Both the position numbers and the translations under genes were made by a program. DNA of 64,000 nt from Malaya genurostris (taxonomy: Eukaryota; Arthropoda; Insecta; Diptera; Culicidae): the NCBI RefSeq assembly GCF_030247185.1, contig NC_080570.1:161794882-161858881 (forward strand), in the 5' to 3' direction. Numbering within the stretch: position 1 is the first letter of the stretch; the number at the start of each line of letters is the position of its first letter. This document shows positions 32,817 to 43,663 of the stretch, one piece after another. The notes beneath the pieces are model-generated. The model was given only the letters and a program-made list of their open reading frames with translations, searched no databases and had not been told where the DNA came from.

Positions 32817-33383
32817 GTGAGTTCGCAAATTTCGCAAGCTGTTCCGCGTGGAGCCAGAAATGCCAGGCTTAGATGATTTTGATAAGAATGACATATCTGA
32901 AATTCTTTCGGTTAAGTTTGGATACAAAAGGGTGATTTGTCTTGTGTTGGTATCTTTTTGGTAACACTGGTTTTGATGTGAAGTTACCCCAATCATGATA
33001 ATTTGCCAAACACTACTGAGTAGAGACGCCACTTTACACTGTCAAATCAACTTTCAGACAATAGAGTAATCCCTATTGTAAAAACACCTGTCAGCTTATT
33101 TTCATATTTTTCGTCTACTTTTCTGCCTGAAAAAGTACTGTAAATTCGTCATTGTTTTATGTCATGTCAATAATGTTGTTTGTTACGCCGGAGCTCTTTC
33201 TACACTGAATCATGCTCAGAGTTTTGCTGAATAAATTCTTTTTTGCTTATAACTGGTGAAATTTTAGGACATAAATCAAGAGAGAATATTCGTTATTTTC
33301 ATCAAGATTAAAAATGAAAGAACTTTACCGAGTGGCTCTAATCTCAACTCCATCTCAGTTAAGTACCGAAGAGTTTGGAAATA
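32817..33383 (+). other. Putative first-intron sequence, no other feature
   Basis: It begins at the donor GTGAGT. The rest is AT-rich without ORF or repeats that I recognise. Confidence 0.35.
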
Positions 33384-34277
33384 TTGGGAGTACAAGTTAG
33401 TTCGATCCGTTTTCAAAAGATGGCTCTGACTGTATTGAATATCGAACAGTAACAGCTGATGTCGATAGTTTCAAGAGGCTTAGAAATCCGTTATTAATAC
33501 TCTGTTCATATTATTTCGAGTTTTTTTTAAACTTGTTTTTAACTGTGTTAATTAAGAGCAATGTTGTGTTAATTTAGGCAGCATTTACGAGAAGTTTTAG
33601 TTTTCTGTTTTATTGGGAAGAGAATGCTTGTGAATGTTTATGGTGATAATGCTCGAACTGATAACTTATTTGCGGAATGGTTTCGACGTTTCAAGAATGG
33701 AAATTTCAGCGTTGAAGACAGGCCTCGCTCTGAACAACCAAAAAAAATCGAAGACAAACAGTTGGAGGCATTACTCGATAAAGATCCGAGTCAATCGCAA
33801 GAGGAGCTTGCATTTCAAGCTCTGCCCATGTTGTGCATCTGGTAGGGGCTCCAATTGGCTCGTTTGAACCGTGCATTACGAGAAAAATGGCCGGAATATA
33901 AGCAAAGACACGATAAAAGTCATTCTCCTGCATGACAACGCTCGGTCTCGCAGCGCAAAAGTCGCTAAAAAATATTTGGAAACGCTCAAGTGGAATATTT
34001 TGCCGCACCCGCCGTATTCACCTGACCGTGCTCCTTCTGATTACTGGTTGTTCCGATAAATGCAGCACGATCTGGCAGGTCATTGGTTTACTTCTTTCGC
34101 AGAAATCAAGAATTGGCCATAAACCCTCAAAAGACGAAACATTTTTTCGAGATGAAATTCGAAAATTGTCTGGGACGTAGGAAAAAGTTATAACTAGCGA
34201 TGGACGATACTTGGATGCAATAAAAAATAATGCATTTTTGACCCCAAAAAATCGACCGAATTAATTTGTGCTCCCAA
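33384..34277 (+). mobile_element. Mariner (DD34D) element, internally deleted
   Basis: Its ends are TTGGGAGTACAAGTTAGTTC and, at the right, its near reverse complement ending GTGCTCCCAA, flanked by TA at 33382-33383 and 34278-34279. It is 894 bp against about 1.3 kb for a full mariner. Its leader matches the copy at 10326. Confidence 0.85.
33624..34180 (+). pseudogene. Mariner transposase, middle deleted
   Basis: The N-terminal block 'VYGDNARTDNLFAEWFRRFKNG' with 'FSVEDRPRSEQP' is followed, after loss of the central part including the first catalytic Asp, by 'LNRALREKWPEYKQ', 'LLHDNARSRSAKVAKKYLE' (second Asp) and 'SPDRAPSDYWLF' (third Asp). Stops and frameshifts are present in the C-terminus. 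Confidence 0.8.
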
Positions 34278-34740
34278 TATAACAATCAAACGAGACCAAT
34301 ATTTCAATTTTGTAGTAAATTGTGTTTCAGTCGTTGTTAAGACGTAGAGCCGTCTTGAGCAAGTTTTTAAATATGATCAGTATCTCACGGGGAGAACAGA
34401 CTGGAAAATTGAACACGAAAATGTTACCGCAGATGGGACTCATATCTCACTAGAAATGAGTCGATGCTTAACAGATACTTTCCAAGTTTCCGATCCGTTA
34501 GATCACTTAGACAAAACAATGCGCATATCACACAAATGTTTCTCGGACAGTACCAGCCTAGATGCCATGTGGAAACCGGCGGAAATAAACTCTACCAAGA
34601 ATAGATCCACTGGGTTCCTGCTTCCATGTCGCAAAATGCGACAATTGCAGACGTTTCTTTTTTCCTTTCAGTTATCAGATTTTTTCAACGTTTCACATCT
34701 GATTACTCTATTTTACTAAATCATCTCTTCACGAAAATAG
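34278..34740. other. Unassigned DNA
   Basis: It contains a TTCCATGTCGCAAAATGCGAC fragment near 34622 of a repeat also seen at 4950, 42065 and 43275. Nothing coding is recognised. Confidence 0.4.
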
Positions 34741-35390
34741 TTGTGTATACGCTTGAGGTTGTGTACACTGGGCTTGCCAAAAATCATCTTCTCGGATGAG
34801 GCACATTTTCATCTCGGCGGGTATGTTACTAAGCAAAATTGTCGCATCTGGGGGACGGAAAACCCGTACGTTATCATGGAGAAGCCGATGCATCATCAGA
34901 GAGTGACGATTTGGTGCGGATTTTGGTCTGCCGGCATTTGGGCCATTTTTCTTCGAAAATGAGGCAGGAGCCGCCGCCACGGCGCGCCATGATTAGCGAT
35001 TGGTTCTTCCCGTTACTTGAAGAGGAAGACTTGGACACCATTTGGTTCCACCAAGACGGCGCTCCGTGCCACACAGCCAACGCTACGATCGATCTTCTGT
35101 GCACAGTCTTCGAAGATCGAATTATCAGTCGAAATTCGAATGTCGTTTGGCCGCCTCGGAGCTGTGATTTGACGCCGTTAGACTATTATCAATGGGGGGG
35201 TGGGGCTGTCAAAGATAAGTGTTATGTGGACAAGCCAGAGACAAGTCAAGCCAACAGTTAGGGCAACATTCGGGCAACCATAGCTGAAATAAAGCTGCAT
35301 ACAATCGAAAATGTACTACAAAACTGGATCGACCGTATGGCGTACTGCAAGGCCAGCCGACTGCCTTTGAATGAAATTATATTCCACAAT
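34741..35390 (+). pseudogene. DD41D transposase, C-terminal two-thirds
   Basis: Blocks in order are 'KIIFSDEAHFHLGGYV' (first Asp), 'CRIWGTENP', 'VTIWCGFWSAGI', then after a frameshift near 34960 'MISDWFFPLLEEEDLDTIWFHQDGAPCHTA' in two overlapping parts (second Asp in HQDGAP) and 'VVWPPRSCDLTPLDYY' (third Asp). Forty-one residues separate the last two Asp. A G-run near 35195 adds a second shift. The C-terminal part 'IRATIAEIKLHTIENVLQNW' follows. Confidence 0.8.
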
Positions 35391-35492
35391 TAACACAATT
35401 GTACTTTAATATAAAAAATAAATTTTAAAATCGGATGAACCGTTTGTGTTTTATTGCATGTTTAAAAAAAAAGTTACATGGCGGACCCTGTA
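34741..35492 (+). mobile_element. 5'-truncated DD41D (rosa-like) Tc1/mariner element
   Basis: The right terminus AAGTTACATGGCGGACCCTG at 35472-35491 is followed by TA. No matching left terminus exists upstream, and coding sequence starts abruptly at about 34741. Confidence 0.7.
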
Positions 35493-35928
35493 GAATAAAT
35501 AGTAGGAAAATACTTGTTTGTTTGATAAATTACTATTGTTTCCTCGGTAGCCTGCTGCCCAAATCAATCAATATAACCAATAAATAATAAATAACAAAGT
35601 GGAAATAATAAACATAATAATAATTTATAGAATATGTCACTGCAATGAATCAATTATTTTTCCTAGGCTTTGGATGATGAGCTACAGGGCGCGTATCCCC
35701 GCTTGGCGGATGCGGGTGGGAGTTAACTTACACTTCTTACAAGCTAAAGAAGTTAGCACATAATATCGATCGCTTATAAAAATAGAAATGGAAAATTATA
35801 ATGCTCTCTGTATCGATCACGGAGTGGATGTGACTAATAGGGATAAAGTATGAATTAAGCGCAGAATGGTATTTTTTTGCAACATCCCCTATTGGTTGCA
35901 CTCTCAAACGAATTGCAAAAAGAGCCAG
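35493..35928. other. Unassigned AT-rich DNA
   Basis: No feature is recognised. Confidence 0.4.
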
Positions 35929-37389
35929 GGGTGGAATCATGTAAGGTGATAAGTGACTATCACCTCCTGGTGATAAAGAGGTGATCACCAGAATGTTTGG
36001 AATCACCGAAGGTGATCACTTTTACTATCACCATCACCGGTGATTGAGCCAACTTCACTCCATTTATCACCTGTCAAGAAACGTCAATTTTTCCGGAGTA
36101 AAATATGAATGTGGCGTATACCGTTGATATAAGGAGGTGTAACATATGAAAGTGGCGTATTCCCATATAATCTATTAAAATCTAAATTTCTATTCCTACA
36201 GTTTTCAATCCTTTTCATTAATTCGAGTCATGTTTATCAATGATGATTTGTATGGATCGAAGAGTAATGTTGAAAAAAATTACCCCGCGAGTATGGCAAA
36301 CTGCGCACAAACAAATAAAAAAATTCACTTGTTGGTTTAATTTAGTGCCGATTTTTATTTTTCAATGTCACAGTCAGTTCTTTGGGATAAATTTGCTAGC
36401 TTTGAAATGACACGAATAAAATTATTATTAATTTATAAATTATAAATAATTATTATGAATTGTTATATCTTCTAGATGTTTCACAACGGATGGCATTCCT
36501 CTCGAATGAGAAAGATCCGTTAAATAATTTCTTGTATAGTTTTCATTCATTTACGATTATGGCATTTCACAGAGCTTTCAAAACACCCGGCGATAAGACC
36601 ATAATTAGGTTAAAACCGGGTATAATTAAAATTTATAAAACTTAAACTTAAGAGCTTTCAAATGCTAGTTCCATTTTAGAAATTTTACCCACCGGTATTA
36701 CGAATTTCCAGCAACTAATTGTCCAAAAATATTGCCTTATTTAGTTCAACTCACAAGAAGAAAATTAAGAACGCAGTTTAATTTGTTTACTAGTTCAGTT
36801 GAACGAGACTGATATGTCGCTCACTAAGTCACGACCTAGATTCTACTGAAAATGTTAGCATAGATTTTTTATGTTGTTACGTTATGTGCAACAGGAGATG
36901 TCTACATTCATAAACTTATCACTTTTCCAGAAAGCAATTTATCTTTGACTCTACGATACCCCAATGATATTCCTTCAAATAATAATTACAACATAAATAA
37001 ATTGGTTTGATTGATAAATACTAGCGTTCATTTTATGAACTCTTTAAACTATATAAACTAAGTTACTTTTCATTTTGGTATTTAATTTTGACACAATATC
37101 AGTACGAATTTTATTTAAAAAATTATCCTCTCCGACCAATATTGGTAGGTTATTTTTATATCAGTGGCTTAAAATTCACCTAACGGACAATAATTTATAA
37201 AGCCACTTCTCAAAAAATCAAATCACTACTGAAAGTGATAACTAAATTGCTATCACCTCCATTTTGACATGAAGGTGATTAAATCGTGGTGACTATCACC
37301 TTACGTAATGCCAACGTTTAATAGTGATGTTAGCCTTTCAGCAGTGGTGACAGAACTTGGTGATAATTACCTTACATGATTCCACCCCA
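35929..37389. mobile_element. 1.46-kb element with GGGGTGGAATCATGTAAGGT ends and dense GGTGAT motifs
   Basis: The left end (GGGGTGGAATCATGTAAGGT at 35929) is inverted exactly at the right (ACCTTACATGATTCCACCCC ending near 37388). About eleven GGTGAT/ATCACC hexamers lie within 140 bp of the left end, and at least four plus GGTGAC variants lie near the right end. They could be subterminal transposase-binding motifs, as in hAT or CACTA elements. The interior encodes nothing recognised and includes a LINE-type tail at 36590. No target duplication is clear. Confidence 0.65.
36588..36645 (+). repeat. LINE-type 3' tail
   Basis: ACCCGGCGATAAGACC, then GGTTAAAACCGGGTATAATT and A-rich sequence; same pattern as at 4716, 19050 and 60815. 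Confidence 0.55.
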
Positions 37390-37480
37390 GTTTTGCTCGC
37401 GACTATGGAAATACCATGACAACCCCCCCCCCCAGAGAGTTATATAACTGAGCAGTTAAATAAGTTGATAAAAATACAGG

Positions 37481-37551
37481 GTGGACCATTTAAAGTGGAA
37501 GCTTTTGACATAATTGTCAGATCGACAAATGACATACCACGTCATTCCAAG
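37481..37551 (+). mobile_element. Left end of a Tc1/mariner-like relic
   Basis: CAGGGTGGACCATTTAAAGT follows TA and resembles Tc1/mariner-type termini. The sequence continues to the MITE insertion at 37552 and resumes at 37860. No transposase or right end is identified. Confidence 0.4.
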
Positions 37552-37851
37552 CAACGTTGCCAGGTATACCGATTTCTCGGTATTTATACAGATTTTTGAC
37601 CTCAATACCGCAATACAGATATGCACTCCGATATGATACCGATAATTCACGGATCATACAGATATATACCGATTTAGATTTTTAGGTGCAATAGACTGAG
37701 GAAAGGTTGTCGTGGGACCTTTTTTTGTCACCTTAATGAGCCTTGGTGTCATTTTACTGGTACTAATATAGAAGAGGTTTTGATACCGATATAGCACAGA
37801 TAATTTTTTGCGCCGAATACAGATTTTTGGAAAAATGACCTGGCAACGCTG
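37552..37851. mobile_element. 300-bp hAT-type MITE with 8-bp target duplication
   Basis: Its ends CAACGTTGCCAGGT and ACCTGGCAACGCTG are inverted repeats with one mismatch in 14. ATTCCAAG flanks it at 37544-37551 and 37852-37859. An 8-bp duplication is characteristic of the hAT superfamily. The interior is rich in ATACAGAT/ATACCGAT motifs and non-coding. Confidence 0.85.
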
Positions 37852-37859
37852 ATTCCAAG

Positions 37860-38900
37860 ACAGTTTTACCAAGAAACAGTACACACAAAAAAAAAACACG
37901 CTGAGATTATTCAACATTACTTTCAAAATAACCTCTCAATTGTTAATATGCAAAAAAAAATCCTTTCCTATGTTACACGGTTTTCTTTACGCGGAGTTCC
38001 CAAGTTACGTTAATGCATAAATTTTTTAAAAAAAAAGGCGGGTGGGTAATGTCAGAGACATAACTGGATGTCGTGAATACGAAAACAACTGACATGTTCC
38101 TTAACACTTCCGAATATCAATTAGTTGATCAATTGTATGAATTATGCAAGCATTCCTATTTTGCACACTTTTCGCGAAAACAAAGAAGGCTTCACTTTTT
38201 GTTGAGAGGCTTGTTTCTACCTGATTTCGTCTGTAGCTTTTTTACTAATGGGCGGTCCTAACGGCTATAAAAATAGCCGCATACAGAATTTTAATGTCAA
38301 TTATTTCATTTCGAATTTGCATAATTTATTGAAAGAAACTATCAATATGCTGTAGGGATTCGTTTCTAGCATTCAAAAGTACCAAATTGAGGAACTCACT
38401 ACGATATTCACCACTTTTCGGAACATTTTTCTCGATCGATTTGTTGTACAGCAGCAGATATTTTGTTCTCTTCCTCAGAACGTGTTCTGATTGGCTGGTG
38501 TTGACATGGGTCAAATGAAACAGGTTTTTCAATAGTGTACTATTGAAATAATTCAATGCTTTTGCTATACACGATTAAGTTGAAAAATTTTGATTCTATT
38601 GGTAGTTAGATTATATAAATCCCTTCACAGATCACTGAGATATGAGCTTTAAAAATACGAGAAAGGCAAACGCGCCTTATGAAATATCCTCTTTGATACT
38701 CGTTTATACCAAACATTTCAGAAAAGTTAATTTTGAGTTATTTGAGATTATGTCACACAACTGAAAATTTTATCATAAAATTGTGATCATATTTCCGATG
38801 GCATGTAGCAAAAATTATGTTGATTCGTTAGATACAACAAAAGATATTCACGATCAAAAACTTATCACTCTCTCAGAGGGTAAATTTTGAAAAGGCGCCC
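37860..38900. other. Unassigned AT-rich DNA
   Basis: A short 'TTACGCGGAGTT' segment at 37988 belongs to the GCGTAA tandem-repeat family. Otherwise nothing is supported. Confidence 0.4.
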
Positions 38901-38929
38901 CATAGTAAAGTAAGTCGTATTCACGACAA

Positions 38930-39190
38930 AAAATGTTCAGATTACACCAGATCTGGACGTTTCATGCATTTCTAAGACATTTTTTTTGCATGTCACGATT
39001 TTTTTTCACGCGGATTTTTGAAGTTACGCGGTAAATTTTCTCCTAAAGTCGATTTTCACACGAAAAAAAAAAATTTTTTGAGATTACACCTGATCTGAAC
39101 GTTTCATGCATTTCCGAAGTTACGCGGGTTTTTTTGAGCGGTTTTTATTACGCGGTACGTATCTCCCGCGTAAAAAGAGACCTCAGTGTA
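38930..39190. repeat. Decayed member of the 'CGCGTAA...CCTCAGTGTA' repeat family
   Basis: Units such as GCGGATTTTTGAAGTTACGCGG occur at 39000-39160, and the right end GTAAAAAGAGACCTCAGTG with TA at 39190 matches the right end of the MITE at 10814-11037. The left end is not found. Confidence 0.5.
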
Positions 39191-39910
39191 GGTAGGGAAC
39201 CCACCAAAAATCTAAAATGTTTTTATTTTGCAAATCGACTTCAAATTTTCAAAATCGATTTTTTTCGGTGTCTCGATTAGGATTTTTTCTTTCAATTTTT
39301 TTTATTGAAAAACTTGACTAATTTTGTATAAATCACTCATATAACAAATATGTTGTGCGATTTGTCAGTTTTCGACTATAGCCATTTGATTTTTCGACTA
39401 TAGCCATAAATATGATGAAAAATGTTTGACCTTTTTCAAAAGACAGTCTTGATCGTTTTTGAAAAAAAACAAAGTATGCAAAGTGATTTTTTGTTTCATT
39501 GAAATCTGGCACCAAATCTGAACACGATGATGAAAAATTCGATGCCGGTACCGTGCTTTTTTTCTGTTCCGATTATAAAGGTTTTAACCTTAAGGTCTTT
39601 CGCTTCTTCGGGCCAGAAAAACGGACCCTACATAAACATGTTTTCTGATGAAACCTTTCATGATATTAATTATTTTGCTCATGAAATCATCAAAAATGAG
39701 AAGACATGCTTCATGATATCATGAAACTATTTTAGTCATGGTTTTGTGATGATGGATCCTGTCGAAGATTATTCTGATCTCTTTTTTTTGTTGCATTCTT
39801 CCTTAGACTGAAAGAATTTCTCTATCGCAATTACGTAATTTTACTCGCTGATTCATTGCGTTATCGTCAATAACATACTAATGAATACTGTTTTCTCTTT
39901 CCAATTACAG
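39191..39910 (+). other. Intron end upstream of the UBR3 exon
   Basis: AT-rich sequence ends with good splicing signals: a branch-point-like TACTAAT at 39876-39882, then TGTTTTCTCTTTCC and the acceptor ATTACAG ending at 39910. No ORF is seen. Confidence 0.55.
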
Positions 39911-40706
39911 AGTGCCGAGTGGATCAAGCGGCGAGTGTACGTGTGTGTGTGTGTGTGTGCGTATGTGCGAACGAATCCCATGGAATCGAACTTGAATCGT
40001 GCAGCGAACCGACGACGGCGGTGGTGCTTCCCGGCTGTATTTCCCAAGTGATTCTAAGAAAGCAAATGAGAAAACGAAAAGTAATAGTAATCATAAAAAA
40101 TAAAACCACGAGCCCCAGAGGGCGAGGAGACACCTCACGGATGAATGAATGAATGTGTCAGTGCGCCGAGTGACGCTCGCCTATATTTGGAAGCGAGAGT
40201 TTTTTTGTTCTTCCGTGGGCAGAAAACGAATGACGAAGGCAGTGTGTTATCCTTCCGTTTGGTGCAAAGTGATCCAATCCCTGCGCGAAGAAAAAGAACC
40301 GATGTGAGTCACCGTGAGAAAGTGAAAAATTGAATAGCAATATATTGGCCAATATCAAAGTGAAGTGAGGTGAAAATGGAATTCTACAATCCATCGTCCA
40401 GCGGAGAAGGCGGAAGCAGTGGCGAAGGAATACCACCGCTCGGCGGCGGCGGAAATACACCGATTTCCGGCGCTAACGACGACAGTCCGTCGTCCGCTTC
40501 GCCGGAACAGTCGAAGGAGAAGAAAAAGCAAGCCGCATCGGCCAGTGTCCGGCGGGAGTTGTCCGTCACCGGGCAGTCGGAATATCTGAATCTGCTGCTG
40601 GATGAGTTCCTGTCTCCGGAGCGACTGATTGCCGACAGTTTCAGCATAGAATGGTGCAAGTGGCTAATCGCCGGCGGTCGAACACCCGAGGAGTTCGCAT
40701 CGATCG
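39911..40706 (+). other. UBR3 exon containing the translation start
   Basis: It is bounded by acceptor TTACAG|AGTGCC (39910/39911) and donor GATCG|GTGAGT (40706/40707). The first 465 bases are 5' UTR with a GT repeat at 39940-39960 and several upstream ATGs, which could dampen translation. The remaining 331 bases are coding. Confidence 0.65.
40376..40706 (+). CDS. Ubr3: E3 ubiquitin-protein ligase UBR3, N-terminal exon (partial)
   Basis: UBR3 is a large cytosolic RING-type ubiquitin ligase with a UBR box. This exon encodes residues 1-110. A disordered Gly/Ser/Pro-rich head (MEFYNPSSSGEGG... to about residue 60) is followed by 'YLNLLLDEFLSPERLI' and 'IEWCKWLIAGGRTPEEFASI'. The latter matches the conserved segment just before the UBR-box entry in UBR3 as I remember it. 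The exon ends one base into a codon (ATC-G|GT, phase 1), which suits a following Val-Arg at that point. I chose ATG 40376 (GTGAAAATGG, A at -3), since the upstream in-frame codon is not an ATG. The UBR zinc-binding box itself is not in this exon, and I did not find it in the next 23 kb. Codon use is GC-rich, unlike the surrounding repeats. Confidence 0.7.
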
Positions 40707-42020
40707 GTGAGTTCTGGTTTGAATTGCAAACGTTCTTCGGTGTGATCTTGAATCACTTCAAGGGGGACGACATCTATTTCGGGTCAATATTCTCGCTGAC
40801 CCCCGTCAAAGTCAAGAGTCCATCGGCAGCGTGGTTGCAGCTGATTGAATCTGTTGCGCGGAACCGAAAAACCAACCGCACCGCTCGCCAGTTTTGCTTA
40901 GGATGAGAAATCATCCAAACTGAACCGATTATTTCGCTATTCCGTGCGGGCTTGCGTTTGCGCTTGTAATTAGCAGTGTGGCTGCTTGCTCGGTGGACTG
41001 CTTAACACCTTTTTCTTTCGTTTTGCTGCTGCTGCTGCTGCACAGCAAAAGACGTGTAAAAGCGAAACATATAAAATGGATTATTTCTACCTTCCTAAGT
41101 TCGGTATTTTCGGTAAACTTGCTAAACACTACGAAGCAGCGATCTCGTGCGAGCCAAGGTTCATTGAAATCGGAGCCACCTAAAGTGTAGGTGAAACAAC
41201 CATTAAAAAGCTCCTAACAATTATAATTGCAAGAGTTCAATAAGCAAACAGGCAGGCAGAAACTGCACTCACAACACTTTGGGTGTCCGCACAGTGAGAA
41301 AGAAGTGAAAAAAAGTTAGAAACAGTGAGAGACACAACCGGAGTAAGTGGCGATAGAAAGAGAGGCAACAGAGCAAATAAAAAAAACGTATAAGCAAAAC
41401 ATTACAACAAAAACAACAAGCTGGTAAGCCAAGTTCCGTCTGTTGAACTCGCCGCTGAGGTGAGTGATCCGAGTCCGAACGTTGCGCTCTACTACATTTT
41501 CCACGGTTGCGGCTCCGGACCGGACTGGAATCGACGTCCACTTTTGAGGGCTTGTCTTGCCAGCCACGGAGATCTATGAGCCGTTTTCTCTCCAGGGGTG
41601 GCAAGAGGGAAATGTCCATCGGAGAATGTATGTGACCGTTTGTTTTTCTTCTTTCTTCCTCCTCTCTCTCTTTCGCTTTCTTCTTTCAGTTCTGTCACAT
41701 ACATATACCGGTTTTAATATCCATCGCATCATCATCATAGGCAGCGAAAGCGGCCTAGTGGGACAATTGTCCGTCCAACATCCCTCGGATTACCATCCGT
41801 CCGTTAGGGGTCAATGTGATTCGATGTGCATCCGGGAGCACTGGTTTTTAAGGCCTGATGCTTTCCGAACTATCGAACGCAGATTCCAGTTGCAGGGGTC
41901 GTCTCGTGGCGCGATCGTGATTGATCAGTTTAGAATTGAATTTTGACGTGAATATTGTCTGTTGTGTTTAAAGGCAGCAACATAATTTTTGGCTTCATAC
42001 CATCGAAAATATGTTCATCT
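40707..42020 (+). other. Start of the large UBR3 intron, GC-richer
   Basis: It begins GTGAGT. A (CTG)n run lies at about 41026-41042. The frames 40978-41190 and 41557-41946 look non-coding. The higher G+C up to about 41950 suggests regulatory or unrecognised exonic sequence, but I cannot support a gene. Confidence 0.35.
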
Positions 42021-42187
42021 ACTTATGATAAAATTTCATTGATAATGATTGATCCACTGGTTTCCCGTTCTATGTCGTAAAAGGCCACTAAAACGGGAAC
42101 TTCGGAAATCCGCGTAAAAAAACCGCGTAACTTCGAAAATTCGCGTAAAATACGCATAACATCGGAAATCCGCGTAAAAAAACCATA

Positions 42188-43128
42188 CCTTATGGTCAAA
42201 AAAGAACCGGAATTTTCATTTTAAAATTCCCGCGCTTGTCCAATCGGTAAACTTTTATTCTCTCAACGTTGGCAACACTTTTATACACATTCTGTCAAAT
42301 TTTGACGCATATCGTACGATTAGTTTTTGTTTGGCGTCTATACAAAGAAGTTGAAAAATTTTCGTGCGGCGATTTTTAAAATGGATGAAAATTTAGAACA
42401 ACGGCTCGCCTTCGAAGCGCCATTCGGTCGATTGTTGTGCGGTTTCGACGTCATATTCATAGATCCACACCTCATCACCAGTTATGATGCATTCGATTAA
42501 TGTGGGGTCACCATCTGCGTTGGAAATCATCTCTTTGGCCGCATCAACACGACGCTGTTTTTGAATGAAGCACCAGCCTGTTTTTGGCACCAGCCGAGAA
42601 GCGACGCGTTTCAAACCCAAAACATCAGTTAAAGTGTGTTCGGTTGATCCATAAGAGATGCCCAACAACATCCATAAGAGATGCCCTTGCAACACGATTT
42701 GCTTCGCCGATTGAATGTTTTCTTCAGTAACAGATGTTGTTGGGCGGCCAGGGATCTCATCATGATCCAAGCTTGTACGACCACCTTTGAAGCGTTTATA
42801 CCACTCGTATGCCTGTGTTTTTCCTAGACACGATTCACCAAAGGCCTTTTCTAACATTTTCAACGTTTCGGAACACTTAAATCCATTTGCAACACAACAT
42901 TTGATGCACGCGCGTTGTTCTAAATTTTCATCCATTATAAAAATCGCCACACGAAAATTTTTCAACTTCTTTGTATAGACGCCAAACAAAAACTAATCGT
43001 ACGATATGCGTCAAAATTTGACAGAATGTGTATAAAAGTGTTGCCAACGTTGAGAGAATAAAAGTTTGCCGATTGGACAAGCGCGGGAATTTTAAAATGA
43101 AAATTCCGGTTCTTTTTTGATCATAAGG
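42188..43128 (-). mobile_element. Mariner-like element with 215-bp terminal inverted repeats
   Basis: It starts CCTTATGGTCAAAAAAGAAC and ends with the reverse complement, flanked by TA at 42186-42187 and 43129-43130. The inverted repeats run 42188-42403 and 42914-43128 and both include the beginning of the transposase gene (the ATG and about eight codons). The 3' part of the gene is lost and replaced by an inverted copy of the 5' end. Confidence 0.85.
42393..42936 (-). pseudogene. Mariner transposase N-terminal half
   Basis: From ATG at 42936: MDENLEQRACIKCCVANGFK, then 'ETLKMLEKAFGESCLGKTQAYEW' in part, the helix-turn-helix region to 'GRTSLDHDEIPGRPTTS', 'ISYGSTEHTLTDVLGLKRV' and 'IITGDEVWIYEYD' (first catalytic Asp). 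It then runs into the opposite inverted repeat. The second and third Asp are missing. A small internal rearrangement near 42650-42690 duplicates a 'CATAAGAGATGCCC' segment. Confidence 0.8.
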
Positions 43129-43463
43129 TAAAATTGAAGAAAAAAAATTGTTGATGCCAAATATCTTAGAAATGCATTTTTTTTTGTTAAAATCGACTTT
43201 GAGACTCAGCGAATTCGAGACCGCCCAACTTATGATAAAATTTCATTGATAATGATTGATCCACTGGTTTCCCGTTCTATGTCGTAAAAGGCCACTAAAA
43301 CGGGAACTTCGAAAATTCGCGTAAAATACGCATAACTTCGGAAATTCGCGTAAAAAACCATAAAATTAAAGAAAAAACATTTTTGGATGCCAAATATCTT
43401 AGAAATGCATTTTTTTTGTTAAAATCGACTTTGAGACTTAGAGAATTTGGGACCGCCTAACTT

Positions 43464-43663
43464 TGGAAATACGCGTAGATTGAAACCGCAAAATGGAAAA
43501 AAAAAAATTTCATGCCAAATGTCTTACGAATGCTTTAAATGTCCAGATCTGAACTTTTTTTTTGAAAAAAATCAAAAATTTTCCAAGTGTCAATGCATTT
43601 CTAAGACAAATAAAAAAATACCGCGTAGCTTTGGAAATCCGCGTGAAAAACCAATGAATTTAG
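43464..43663. repeat. Decayed copy of the same tandem-unit family
   Basis: It contains ATGCCAAATGTCTTACGAAT and CCGCGTAGCTTTGGAAATCC, degenerate versions of motifs in the neighbouring tandem units. Confidence 0.5.

Larger units (their letters stand above)
42021..43463. repeat. Tandem duplication of about 240-265 bp, first unit split by a mariner
   Basis: Unit 1 is 42021-42187 plus 43129-43227, and unit 2 is 43228-43463. Shared stretches include GATAATGATTGATCCACTGG, TTCTATGTCGTAAAAGGCCA and GATGCCAAATATCTTAGAAA. Unit 2 retains the uninterrupted site ACCATAAAATT at 43357-43367. Confidence 0.8.

Noticed and set aside
40978..41946. Frames downstream of the UBR3 donor as a possible next exon
   Set aside because: None encodes UBR-box cysteines or continues the conserved segment in the required phase.
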